Source: Janibacter melonis (lineage in GTDB: Bacteria; Actinomycetota; Actinomycetes; Actinomycetales; Dermatophilaceae). From it: a stretch of DNA of 64,000 bases. The position numbers and the translations under genes are program-made. The notes beneath the pieces are model-generated. The model had not been told where the DNA came from. It searched no databases and saw only the letters and a program-made list of their open reading frames with translations. This document shows, in pieces, positions 40,471 through 53,100 of this stretch. Numbering within the stretch: position 1 is the stretch's first letter; the number at the start of each line of letters is the position of its first letter. The stretch is taken from contig NZ_JAJBZM010000002.1 of assembly GCF_020567375.1 (NCBI RefSeq), forward strand, positions 977,529-1,041,528, written 5' to 3'.

Positions 40471-41769
40471 TCAGGCTGCGGCGACCTCACGGTCTGCGTC
40501 CACCGCACGGCGCGGGATCGTCGAGCACACGGCGGCGGCGAGCAGGCAGAGGACGGCAGCGGTCACCCACGCGTTCGCGTAGGTGCCGGTCGCCGTGCGG
40601 ATCGCGCCCGCCGCCCACGCGCCGGCGCCCGCCCCGACCATGTGGGCGGCGAAGACCCACCCGAAGACGACGCCCGAGCGCTGCAGCCCGAAGTGGGTGC
40701 GGCACAGCGCGACGGTGGGCGGCACCGTGGCCACCCAGTCGAGGCCGTAGAAGACGATGAAGACCCACATCCCCGGCTGCACGTGGGGAGCGAGGAGCGC
40801 GTCGATGGTCAGCAGGCTGAGGCCGCGCAGGGCGTAGTAGGCGCACAGGAGCAGGCGCGGGTCGACCTTGTCGGTGAGGTAGCCCGAGGCGATCGTGCCG
40901 ACGACGTCGAAGATGCCGACGAGCGCGAGCAGCCCGGCGGCGGCCGTCGCGGGCATCCCGTGGTCGTGCGCGGCGGGCACGAGATGGGTCTGGACGAGGC
41001 CGTTCGTCGACCACCCGCACACCCAGAAGGTCAGGGCCAGAGCCCAGAAGGCCCAGTGCCGAGAGGCCTGGCGCAGCACGCGCAGCGCGGTGACCGCGGG
41101 GTTCTCGCTCGGCGGGCCCGGGTCGGTGACGGCGTAGCCCTCGGCGACCCCGTAGGGCATGAGCCCGCGGTCGGACGGGCGGTCGGTGAGGAAGAGCCCG
41201 ACGAGCACGGCGACGACGAGCGAGAGCACCGCGACGATCCCCGCGGCGGCGCGCCACCCGAGCTCGGTCGCCGTCCACGCGATGACCGGCAGGAAGAGCA
41301 GCTGACCGGTCGCGTTGGCGGCCGAGAAGAGGCCGGTGACGAGACCCCGGTGCGCGACGAACCACCGGTTGGCGACGATCGCGCCGAAGACGAGCGCCAT
41401 CGCCCCCGTGCCCAGCCCGATGACGAAGCCCCACAGCAGCCACAGGTGCCACGGCGAGGTCATGACGAGGGTCGCGCCGCTGGCGACGCCGACGACGACG
41501 AGCGCGGTCGTCACGGTCCGCCGGATGCCGAAGCGCTCCATCACCGCGGCGGCGAAGGGGGCGGCGAGGCCGTAGAGGACGAGGTTGAGGCTCACCGCCC
41601 CGGAGGTCGTCGCGCGGTCCCAGCCGAACTCGCGCTCGATCGGCTCCATGAGCACCCCGGTGCTCGAGCGGAAGGTCGCGGCCGCGACGAGGGCGAGCAG
41701 GGTCACGGCGGCGACCACCCAGGCGGGGTGGATCCGGCTGCGGGTCGCCGCTCGCTGCTGGGTCGTCAC
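40471..41769 (-). CDS. MFS transporter (monocarboxylate/oxalate-formate antiporter-like)
   Basis: The 432-residue membrane protein has twelve predicted spans in two halves. The N-terminal FRSSTGVLMEPIEREFGWDR and WFVAHRGLVTGLFSAANATG resemble the OxlT/monocarboxylate porter branch of MFS. The loop PSDRGLMPYGVAEGYAVTD joins the halves. The GTG at 41769 was chosen as the conserved part begins soon after; no strong ribosome site is adjacent, and a GTG further upstream near GGAGGAG is possible. It is divergent from aztD, whose Zur-type site lies in between, but a link to zinc is unproven. Confidence 0.86.
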   Translation of the reverse strand: MTTQQRAATRSRIHPAWVVAAVTLLALVAAATFRSSTGVLMEPIEREFGWDRATTSGAVSLNLVLYGLAAPFAAAVMERFGIRRTVTTALVVVGVASGATLVMTSPWHLWLLWGFVIGLGTGAMALVFGAIVANRWFVAHRGLVTGLFSAANATGQLLFLPVIAWTATELGWRAAAGIVAVLSLVVAVLVGLFLTDRPSDRGLMPYGVAEGYAVTDPGPPSENPAVTALRVLRQASRHWAFWALALTFWVCGWSTNGLVQTHLVPAAHDHGMPATAAAGLLALVGIFDVVGTIASGYLTDKVDPRLLLCAYYALRGLSLLTIDALLAPHVQPGMWVFIVFYGLDWVATVPPTVALCRTHFGLQRSGVVFGWVFAAHMVGAGAGAWAAGAIRTATGTYANAWVTAAVLCLLAAAVCSTIPRRAVDADREVAAA

Positions 41770-41841
41770 CCGGTCATGATGCCGCTCCTCCACGCGCCGT
41801 GCGACGGGGTGACCGCGGCTCGGTCCGTCCGCCCCTCCAGG

Positions 41842-41879
41842 TTGACATATGAGAATGCTACTGACAATCATTCTCAACT
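41842..41879 (+). promoter_or_regulatory. Zur-box promoter of aztD, apparently leaderless
   Basis: TTGACA at 41842-41847 is followed 18 bases later by AATCAT at 41866-41871, and the start codon A lies at 41880, so transcription would begin at or within two bases of the ATG. The 15-mer TGACAATCATTCTCA (41862-41876) closely fits the actinobacterial Zur palindrome TGAxAATxATTxTCA. The 8-base arms TGAGAATG (41850) and CATTCTCA (41869) form an overlapping wider inverted repeat. There is no Shine-Dalgarno. Confidence 0.75.
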
Positions 41880-43196
41880 ATGAGACGCCCCCTGACCCCC
41901 TTCGCCCCCACCCGTCCGCTCCTCGCCGGCTCCGCCGCGCTCGCCGTCCTGCTCACCGCGGCGTGCGGCAGCAGCACCACGGGCAGCGCCGATGCCGAGC
42001 CCGCCGCCGCTCCCTCCGCCTCCCCGGTCCCGCGTGCCGAGGAGGTCTCGACCGCCGTCGGCACCCCCTCGGGCGAGACGACCGAGGAGGGGCGGCGCGC
42101 CTCACGCATCGCCGTCACCCACGACGGAGGGGTCGTCGTGCTCGACGCGACCGACCTCACCCTGCTCGGTGAGTTTCCCGTCGAGGGCTACGCCCGGCTC
42201 AACCCCGCCGGCGACGAGCGCCACCTCTTCGTCACCGAGGGCGACGGCTTCCGCCTCCTCGACCTCGGCGGGTACTCGCTGCCGCACGGCGACCACGACC
42301 ACCACCACGCGACCACCCCGACGCTGACCGACCTGCGCTACCCGGCGAAGCACCCCGGCCACGTCGTCGTGCACGACGGCCGTACGGTCCTCTACGGCGA
42401 CGGCGACGGCCGGGTGCGGTCGATCGACCCGGAGGACCTGCGCGACGGGCCGACCGCCCTGCCGAAGGGGCGCACGTGGACCGAGCGCAGCCCCCACCAC
42501 GGCGTCGCGGTCGAGCGCGAGGACGGCTCGGTGATCACGACCGTCGGCGACGAGGAGTCGCGATCCGGCGTGACGATCCGCGACGCGAAGGGGCGCACCG
42601 TCGCCTCGTCGGACGAGTGCCCGGGCGTCCACGGCGAGGCCGCGGCGCAGGACGGGGTCGTCGTCCTCGGCTGCGAGGACGGCCTGCTCGTCGTCGACGG
42701 CGACACGATCACGAAGGTCGACTCGCCCGACGACTACGGCCGGATCGGCAACCAGGCCGGGCACGACGAGTCCCCCTTCGTCCTCGGCGACTACAAGTCC
42801 GACCCCGACGCCGAGCTCGAGCGGCCGACGAGGGTCAGCATCACCGACACCCGGGACGCGTCGCTGCGGCTCGTCGACCTGCCGGCGAGCTACTCCTTCC
42901 GCTCGCTGGGTCGTGGGCCGCAGGGCGAGGCGCTCGTCCTCGGCACCGACGGCAAGCTGCACGTCATCGACCCCGAGTCGGGCGAGATCACCCGCTCGAC
43001 GCAGGTGGTCGACGCGTGGGAGGAGCCGACGGAGTGGCAGGAGGCCCGCCCGACCCTGCACATCCAGGACGAGACGGCCTACGTCACCGACCCGGGCTCG
43101 AAGACCCTGCACATGGTCGACATCGCCAGCGGCGAGGTGATCCGCTCCGGCGTCCTGCCGGTCGTGCCCGACGAGGTCGACGGCACCCGGGGCTGA
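41880..43196 (+). CDS. aztD: Zinc metallochaperone, AztD-like beta-propeller lipoprotein
   Basis: The 438-residue protein has a lipoprotein signal ending VLLTAAC, a Ser/Ala/Pro linker, and a propeller built from repeated VVxDxxDLxxL strands. A histidine-rich loop LPHGDHDHHHATT at about residues 133-145 and the nearby HPGHVVVHD match the zinc-binding flap of AztD, which hands zinc to the AztABC transporter. The Zur-type site directly in front supports induction in zinc shortage. The transporter genes aztABC are not adjacent, so it is an orphan chaperone. The upstream ATG at 41849 is out of frame. Confidence 0.86.
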   Translation: MRRPLTPFAPTRPLLAGSAALAVLLTAACGSSTTGSADAEPAAAPSASPVPRAEEVSTAVGTPSGETTEEGRRASRIAVTHDGGVVVLDATDLTLLGEFPVEGYARLNPAGDERHLFVTEGDGFRLLDLGGYSLPHGDHDHHHATTPTLTDLRYPAKHPGHVVVHDGRTVLYGDGDGRVRSIDPEDLRDGPTALPKGRTWTERSPHHGVAVEREDGSVITTVGDEESRSGVTIRDAKGRTVASSDECPGVHGEAAAQDGVVVLGCEDGLLVVDGDTITKVDSPDDYGRIGNQAGHDESPFVLGDYKSDPDAELERPTRVSITDTRDASLRLVDLPASYSFRSLGRGPQGEALVLGTDGKLHVIDPESGEITRSTQVVDAWEEPTEWQEARPTLHIQDETAYVTDPGSKTLHMVDIASGEVIRSGVLPVVPDEVDGTRG

Positions 43197-43230
43197 GCGA
43201 GCCCGGTCGGGCTCGTGGGAGGATGTGGCC

Positions 43231-43518
43231 ATGAGTCACGCCAAGCTCTCCGCGCGCCCGACCGGTCCCCACGCGGCCGAGGACCTCGGTCACGGCTACA
43301 ACATCGCCACCTGGGCCGCCGTCGCGGTCTGCCTCGTGGGCTTCACCATCGGCACCATCGGTGTCGTGCTCCTCGAGTGGTGGCTGCTCGTCGTCGGCCT
43401 CGTCATCGCCGTGCTCTCGCTGGCCGTCGGCCGCGTGCTCTCGCTCATGGGCTTCGGCTCGTACTCCCGCGGGGAGGGCGACTCGCCCGAGGGCAAGGAC
43501 ACGCTCGGCATCAAGTAG
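43231..43518 (+). CDS. Two-span small membrane protein, DUF6704-like
   Basis: The 95-residue protein has a polar start, the motif HGYNIATWAAV, two hydrophobic helices (VAVCLVGFTIGTIGVVLL and WLLVVGLVIAVLSLAVGRVL) and a charged tail. This HG-x-AxW pattern followed by two spans is typical of the actinobacterial DUF6704/HGxxPAAW group. Function unknown. GGGAGG lies eight bases before the ATG at 43231, which decides the start over a GTG two codons earlier. A strong terminator follows. Confidence 0.75.
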   Translation: MSHAKLSARPTGPHAAEDLGHGYNIATWAAVAVCLVGFTIGTIGVVLLEWWLLVVGLVIAVLSLAVGRVLSLMGFGSYSRGEGDSPEGKDTLGIK

Positions 43519-43543
43519 CCGACCCGCACCTCTTCTCGACGAG

Positions 43544-43572
43544 ACCCCCGGCACGCCGCGCGCGCCGGGGGT
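43544..43572. terminator. Bidirectional hairpin terminator
   Basis: ACCCCCGGC (43544-43552) pairs with GCCGGGGGT (43564-43572) around an 11-base GC-rich loop; outer CGACG (43538) and CGTCG (43574) extend the stem after a one-base bulge. It lies between the stops of the convergent small membrane protein gene and nadE. Confidence 0.8.
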
Positions 43573-43595
43573 TCGTCGTGCCGTGGTGCGGCAGG

Positions 43596-45707
<2,112 letters not shown>

Positions 45708-45733
45708 GGCCTCACCCTATGGCTCGCGCCCTT

Positions 45734-45876
45734 GGTGGTTGAGGTGCGAGGAGCTCTGCGACGAGCCTCGAAACCACTCCTTCAGTGGTTGAGGTGCGAG
45801 GAGCTCTCCGAGCGAGACTTGGTGGTTGAGGTGCGAGCGCCAGCGAGCGGAAGGCTGGACGCGAGGAGCCTCGGTG
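45734..45876. repeat. Three tandem REP-like palindromic repeats
   Basis: The unit GTGGTTGAGGTGCGAG occurs at 45735, 45785 and 45822, each followed by GAGCTC or AGCGC and an inverted partner such as GAGCCTCGAAACCAC (45763-45777). It is the same family as the elements at 8748 and 37842. The cluster fills the gap between the divergent nadE and photolyase genes. Confidence 0.75.
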
Positions 45877-45902
45877 ACGGCGGGCGGCCGTAGCGTGGCG
45901 GG

Positions 45903-47249
45903 GTGAGCACCTCGATCCTCTGGCTGCGCCGCGACCTCCGTCTGCACGACCACCCGGCGCTCGCCGCGGCGCACGCCGACGGGGGAGAGGTCATGCCGGT
46001 CTTCGTGCTCGACCCCGACCTCCTGGCGAAGGCCGGGGAGGTCCGCACCGCCGCCCTCGTCGAGGTCCTCCGCGCGACCGACGAGTCCTACGACGGTCAC
46101 CTCGTCCTCCAGGAGGGTGACCCGGCGGAGGTCCTGCGCCGCCTGGCGACGAAGGTCGGGGCGACGCGCGTGCACATCTCGCGTGAGACCGAGCCGTGGG
46201 GCGCCGAGCGTGACGAGCGCGTCCGCGAGGCCCTGGCGCAGGACGACGTCGAGCTCGTCGAGACCGGCACCCCCTACGTCCTGGGTCCCGGCACCGTCCT
46301 CAACGGCAGCGGCAATCCCTACAAGGTCTTCACCCCCTTCGCCAAGGCCTGGCGCGACCACGACCACCCCAAGCCCTGCCCCGTCCCCGACGACCTCCGG
46401 CTCACCCGGGGCGGCGTCGACTCGGTCGACCCGCCGCACGTCGAGGCGCCCGTCGAGCTGCCCCCGCTCGGCGAGGAGGCCGCGATGCAGCGGTGGGCCG
46501 ACTTCCTCGACGAGGACGTCGCCGGCTACGACGACGGCCGCGACCAGCCGGCGCTCGACTCGACGTCACGCATGTCGGTGCACCTCAAGTGGGGCGTGGT
46601 CCACCCCCGCACCCTGCTCGCCGACCTCGCCCCCCGGCGGGGCAAGGGCGTGCACACGTACGTCAACGAGCTCGCGTGGCGCGAGTTCTACGGCGACGTC
46701 CTGCACCACAACCCGCACTCGGCGACCCGCGACCTCACCGACTCCCTCGCCGGGCTGCGCTACGACGACCTCGACGACGAGACCTTCTCGGCCTGGGCGG
46801 AGGGGCGCACGGGCTACCCCTTCGTCGACGCCGGGATGCGCCAGCTCCTCGAGCAGGGGTGGATGCACAACCGGCTGCGGATGGTCACGGCGAGCTTCCT
46901 CACCAAGGACCTCCACTGCTGGTGGCCGCGCGGTGCCGCGTGGTTCATGGACCACCTCGTCGACGGCGACGTCGCGAGCAACCAGCACGGCTGGCAGTGG
47001 GTGGCCGGCACCGGCACCGACGCCTCGCCGTACTTCCGGGTCTTCAACCCGGTGACCCAGGGCGAGCGCTTCGACCCGAAGGGGGACTACGTGCGGCGGT
47101 GGGTGCCCGAGCTCGCGCACATCCCGGGCAAGGCCGTCCACCAGCCGTGGTCTCACGACGAGGGCTACGACCACGACTACCCGAAGCGGCTCGTCGACCA
47201 CGCCGAGGAGCGCAAGGAGGCCCTCGACCGTCTCGAGCAGACGCGCTGA
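45903..47249 (+). CDS. phr: Deoxyribodipyrimidine photolyase
   Basis: The 448-residue flavoprotein has the antenna domain (SILWLRRDLRLHDHPAL) and the FAD-binding C-terminal half with VNELAWREFYGDVL, GYPFVDAGMRQLLEQGWMHN, RMVTASFLTKDL and the DGDVASNQHGWQWVAGTGTDA block of class I CPD photolyases. The tryptophans of the electron chain appear present. It repairs cyclobutane pyrimidine dimers with blue light. The GTG start is six bases after TAGCGT with no Shine-Dalgarno, so the message is probably leaderless. Confidence 0.95.
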   Translation: MSTSILWLRRDLRLHDHPALAAAHADGGEVMPVFVLDPDLLAKAGEVRTAALVEVLRATDESYDGHLVLQEGDPAEVLRRLATKVGATRVHISRETEPWGAERDERVREALAQDDVELVETGTPYVLGPGTVLNGSGNPYKVFTPFAKAWRDHDHPKPCPVPDDLRLTRGGVDSVDPPHVEAPVELPPLGEEAAMQRWADFLDEDVAGYDDGRDQPALDSTSRMSVHLKWGVVHPRTLLADLAPRRGKGVHTYVNELAWREFYGDVLHHNPHSATRDLTDSLAGLRYDDLDDETFSAWAEGRTGYPFVDAGMRQLLEQGWMHNRLRMVTASFLTKDLHCWWPRGAAWFMDHLVDGDVASNQHGWQWVAGTGTDASPYFRVFNPVTQGERFDPKGDYVRRWVPELAHIPGKAVHQPWSHDEGYDHDYPKRLVDHAEERKEALDRLEQTR

Positions 47250-47258
47250 CCCGTGCCG

Positions 47259-48164
47259 TCAGCCGCGGGGCGCGGGCTTCGTCGCGATCTCGCGCAGCAG
47301 CTCGACTGCCCGTGCCGCCGCCGGGTTGGAGCGCGCGACGGGCGCGGTGAGCGCGACGATGTCGCGCGTCGGGACCGGTCGAGTCAGGCGCACCCGCCGG
47401 ACACCCGTGGGCAGACGCGTGCGGCTCGCGAGGTCCGGGATCACGGCGATCCCGACGCCCGCGGCGACGAAGGCTGCCGCCGTGTAGTGGTCCTGCGCCT
47501 CGACGGTGTACCGCGGGCGGAAGCCGGCCGCCGCGCACGCCCGGGCGATGAGCGACTCGGTGACACCGGCGGAGATGTCGCTGCTGATCCACGACTCCTC
47601 GGCGAGCTCGATCATCGGCACGCTGCGGCGACGCGCGAGACGGTGGTCCTGGGGGAGCAGGGCGACGAAGGGGTCGGACGTCAGCGGGGTGATCGAGTAG
47701 CCGGGCCGCAGCGTCTCGCGCGGGTCGTCGGGCACGACGTCGATGTCGACGGGCGGGGACTCTCCGGTGGGGTAGCCCTCGGTGAGGATCATCTCGAGGA
47801 CGAGGTCGGGCATCTCCGACTGCAGCCGACGGGCGATCCGCGGCAGCCACAGCGACCCGACCGAGGCGAAGTAGCCGATCGACAGCGACCCGGTGTTGCC
47901 CTCGCGCAGGTCGGTGATGACCGACTCGAGCCGCTTGACCTCGGACATGAGCGGCTCGCTCTCGGCGGCGAGGGTGCGGCCGGCTGCCGTCGGCTCGACC
48001 CCGCGGCCCACGCGCTCGAGCAGCGTGAGCCCGGTCTGCTTCTGCAGGGCGGTCATGTGCTGGCTCACGGCGCTGCCCGTCATGCCGAGCAGGTCGGCCG
48101 CGGCGCTGATCGACCCGTTGGCGACGACGGAGCGGAAGATGCGCAGCCGGTGGACGTCGATCAC
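47259..48164 (-). CDS. LysR-family transcriptional regulator
   Basis: The 301-residue protein has a winged helix at residues 5-62 (LRIFRSVVANGSISAAADLL, SAVSQHMTALQKQTG) and a periplasmic-binding-like effector domain. The GTG at 48164 (VIDVHRLRIF) is preferred over a TTG at 48173 because TAGGTT, a good -10 element, covers that TTG and ends seven bases before the GTG; homologues start at the same place. It is divergent from a small unknown gene and probably controls it and itself. The inducer is unknown. Confidence 0.88.
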   Translation of the reverse strand: MIDVHRLRIFRSVVANGSISAAADLLGMTGSAVSQHMTALQKQTGLTLLERVGRGVEPTAAGRTLAAESEPLMSEVKRLESVITDLREGNTGSLSIGYFASVGSLWLPRIARRLQSEMPDLVLEMILTEGYPTGESPPVDIDVVPDDPRETLRPGYSITPLTSDPFVALLPQDHRLARRRSVPMIELAEESWISSDISAGVTESLIARACAAAGFRPRYTVEAQDHYTAAAFVAAGVGIAVIPDLASRTRLPTGVRRVRLTRPVPTRDIVALTAPVARSNPAAARAVELLREIATKPAPRG

Positions 48165-48247
48165 GTCGTTCAACCTATCAGTGATGCTTAACGATAGAGT
48201 AGCGGAAGCAACTTGTGGTTAGTAGATGACGGCGCAACCATAGATCC
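48165..48247. promoter_or_regulatory. Divergent promoter with LysR-type binding site
   Basis: CTATC at 48175-48179 and GATAG at 48193-48197 form an inverted repeat with a 13-base spacer, in the style of LysR-type boxes. It overlaps the leaderless -10 (TAGGTT, minus strand 48177-48172) of the LysR gene, fitting autoregulation. TAGAGT at 48195-48200 is a possible -10 for the plus-strand gene. The area is AT-rich compared with its surroundings. Confidence 0.55.
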
Positions 48248-48511
48248 ATGACCAACTGGCTGAGCACCGTCCTGACCCGCCGTCCCTCCTCCTCGCGCCA
48301 CGTCGGCGCCGGCTTCGACGCCGACATGATGCGCATGGCCCACGAGCTCTCGCTCATGGCCCAGCAGAGCCCGAAGTCCGGCTCGCACTCCCGCACCTCC
48401 TCGGACCGGATCGCGACCTCCCGCGAGGGCGTCACCGAGTCCTACAAGGTCTACCCGAGCGCCGTGCGCCGGATGCCGGACCGCTACCACCCCACCCTCT
48501 CCACGCGCTGA
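48248..48511 (+). CDS. Small basic hypothetical protein
   Basis: I do not recognise this 87-residue protein. It has no signal or membrane segment, is rich in Ser, Arg, His and Met (HVGAGFDADMMRMAHELSLM at about residues 18-37 looks helical) and ends RRMPDRYHPTLSTR. Third codon positions are nearly all G or C, so it is probably translated. It is divergent from the LysR regulator with a LysR-type site in between and is followed by a strong terminator, which marks a monocistronic regulated gene. Confidence 0.7.
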   Translation: MTNWLSTVLTRRPSSSRHVGAGFDADMMRMAHELSLMAQQSPKSGSHSRTSSDRIATSREGVTESYKVYPSAVRRMPDRYHPTLSTR

Positions 48512-48537
48512 CCTCGACCGCCAGCCCGGTCGCACGC

Positions 48538-48573
48538 CGAAGGGCCCGCCCCCAGCAGGGGGCGGTCCCTTCG
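48538..48573. terminator. Strong bidirectional terminator
   Basis: CGAAGGGCCCGCCCCC (48538-48553) pairs with GGGGGCGGTCCCTTCG (48558-48573) around AGCA, a 16-pair stem with one mismatch. It separates the small gene from the convergent ppdK gene. Confidence 0.88.
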
Positions 48574-48596
48574 TCATGCGCCTCGCGGCGCCCAGG

Positions 48597-51317
<2,721 letters not shown>

Positions 51318-51334
51318 CGCTGCTCCTCGCCGTC

Positions 51335-51354
51335 CGGGCGCGTCGACGCGCCCG
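51335..51354. promoter_or_regulatory. Perfect 20-base palindrome in the ppdK leader
   Basis: CGGGCGCGTCGACGCGCCCG is a perfect palindrome centred 27 bases upstream of the ppdK start codon, just before its ribosome site. It could be an operator or an RNA hairpin that affects translation or termination. The remaining gap up to 51473 holds no gene and contains a CGAAGGGGG motif at 51438. Confidence 0.5.
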
Positions 51355-51473
51355 AGGATCCCTGGGGTTGGCTCATGGTGGCAGACACGAGCGGCAGTGC
51401 CGCCTCGGGGTTCCGACTGGCGGGACGGACAGGTGTGCGAAGGGGGACCGTCGGGTCCTCGGCAGCGCGAGGG

Positions 51474-52526
51474 TCAGGTGCCGCGCACCCGGTCGACCGC
51501 GCCGCGCACGGCGTCGGCGGAGCGGGCGAGGAGAGAGGCGTCGGTGTCGCCCCCGGACGACCAGGACGGGTCCTGCGGCAGCGGTCCCATGGGGTCGGCC
51601 TGCTCGGGGTCGTCGGCGGACTCGACGCGCGGGTCGGCGAGGGAGCGACGGATCGCGTCGTCCAGCGGCACGAGCTCGTACCCCGCGGGGAGGAGGTCCC
51701 GGCGGACGTCGTCCTCGGCGGCGACCATGTCGTGGTGCAGGCTCTGGACGAGCGCCTTGACCGTCGGGGAGGGCACGTCGGTCAGGGCCGCGACGAGCGA
51801 GCCGACGAGATCGGTGGGCAGCAGCGGGACCTCGACCTGGGGTCGGGAGAGCCCGGCGATCGCGGCGTAGCGGTCGAGCAGGCCGGCGTAGGACAGCGCC
51901 TCAGGGCCGCCGACGTCGTAGTGCCGGCTGGGTCCGGGGGCGTCCAGCGCGCCGACGAGCGCCTCGATGACGTCGACGACGGCGACGGGCTGGACCTGCG
52001 TGTCCATCCAGCTCGGCACGGTCTGCACCGGCACCCTCTCGCTCACCTGGCGGATGATCTCGAAGGACGTCGAGGCGCTGCCGACGAGCACGGCGGCCCG
52101 CAGGGTGATGACGACCGCCGAGCTGCGCCCGAGGATCTCCTCCACCTCGAGGCGAGAGGACACGTGGGCGCTGAGGTCGTCGTGGTCGACCTCGGGCACG
52201 ATCCCGGACAGGTAGACGACTCGCTGGACGCCGTGGGCGTCGACCGCCGTCGCGACGTGCTGCGCGGCCGCACGGTCCGTGTCCTCGAAGTCGCCGCCGT
52301 CCATGCCGTGCACGAGGTAGTAGACGGCCTCGACCCCGCGGACCGCCGCGTCGACGGAGCGCTCGTCGGCGATGTCCATCTCGACGACCTCGACGCGGTC
52401 GCCCCACCACGGCGCGGGCCTGTCGAGGTCTCGGGTCGTCGTGCGCACCTCGTGCCCCTCTGCCAGGAGCCGGGGGACGAGTCGCCCTCCGACGTAGCCG
52501 GTGGCGCCGGTGACCAGGACCTTCAC
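51474..52526 (-). CDS. NAD(P)-binding atypical SDR (epimerase-like, YbjT type)
   Basis: The 350-residue protein starts VKVLVTGATGYVGGRLVPRL, the glycine motif of extended/atypical SDRs, followed by TRDLDRP and a VYYLVHGMDGGDFEDTDR segment typical of the NmrA/YbjT-like branch that lacks the full catalytic triad. The C-terminal 80 residues are acidic and helical (DTDASLLARSADAVRGAVDR). Members act as NADP sensors or reductases of quinones or cell-wall precursors. GAGGAG lies seven bases before the GTG start at 52526. Confidence 0.84.
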   Translation of the reverse strand: MKVLVTGATGYVGGRLVPRLLAEGHEVRTTTRDLDRPAPWWGDRVEVVEMDIADERSVDAAVRGVEAVYYLVHGMDGGDFEDTDRAAAQHVATAVDAHGVQRVVYLSGIVPEVDHDDLSAHVSSRLEVEEILGRSSAVVITLRAAVLVGSASTSFEIIRQVSERVPVQTVPSWMDTQVQPVAVVDVIEALVGALDAPGPSRHYDVGGPEALSYAGLLDRYAAIAGLSRPQVEVPLLPTDLVGSLVAALTDVPSPTVKALVQSLHHDMVAAEDDVRRDLLPAGYELVPLDDAIRRSLADPRVESADDPEQADPMGPLPQDPSWSSGGDTDASLLARSADAVRGAVDRVRGT

Positions 52527-52586
52527 AGATGTGCTCCTCGCAGGGCCCGGTGGGGCCACGTCGTCGAGAGGTCGACGCTACCCGCG

Positions 52587-53096
52587 TCAGCCCTCCGCGA
52601 GGCCGGCGAGCGCGTCGCCGGTGAGACGCTGCGTCGTCCACTCGTCCTGCGGGAGTGCACCGACCGCGCGGTAGAAGGCGATCGACGGCTCGTTCCAGTC
52701 CAGGACGGTCCACTCCAGGCGGGGGTAGCCGCGCTCGCGGCAGACCTGGGCGAGCGTGCGCAGCAGCGCCAGGCCGAGGCCCGACCCGCGCTGGTCGGGC
52801 TCGACGTAGAGGTCCTCGAGCCAGATGCCGTTGCGGCCGGTCCACGTCGAGAAGGTGAGGAACCACAGGGCCATGCCGACCACCCTTCGCCCCTGCGGCC
52901 CGTCGACCTCGGCGACGTGGCAGAAGGCGGTGGGTGCCCCGTCGGCGGGGAAGAGAGCCGCGGAGAGGGACTCGACGGTTGCCTCGACGGCGTCCGGCTC
53001 GCGCTCGTAGACGGCGAGCTCGGTGATGAGCCGCAGGATGTCGGGGACGTCGGCGACGGTCGCCTCGCGGACGGGGGCGCTGGTCGAGGTGCTCAT
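52587..53096 (-). CDS. GNAT acetyltransferase (diamine N-acetyltransferase-like)
   Basis: The 169-residue protein has the GNAT fold: REATVADVPDILRLITELA, the beta-bulge VGMALWFLTFSTWTGRNGIW, LEDLYVEPDQRGSGLGLALL with the Q/R-x-x-G-x-G/A CoA loop, and WNEPSIAFYRAVGA. The ALWFxTFSTWxGxxGIxLEDLYV stretch is characteristic of spermidine/spermine or thialysine N-acetyltransferases (SSAT family), so polyamines or S-aminoethylcysteine are the likely acceptors. It is four bases downstream... of nothing on its own strand except the MFS gene, whose stop is 4 bases before its start. Confidence 0.88.
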   Translation of the reverse strand: MSTSTSAPVREATVADVPDILRLITELAVYEREPDAVEATVESLSAALFPADGAPTAFCHVAEVDGPQGRRVVGMALWFLTFSTWTGRNGIWLEDLYVEPDQRGSGLGLALLRTLAQVCRERGYPRLEWTVLDWNEPSIAFYRAVGALPQDEWTTQRLTGDALAGLAEG

Positions 53097-53100
53097 GGGC

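Noticed and set aside
41849-42172. ATG at 41849 as an alternative gene start before aztD
   Set aside because: It lies inside the Zur-box promoter, is out of frame with aztD, and gives an Arg-rich nonsense product.
48171-48173. TTG as start of the LysR gene
   Set aside because: The TTG is part of the -10 element TAGGTT on the minus strand; the GTG at 48164 fits both a leaderless start and the usual N-terminus of LysR proteins.
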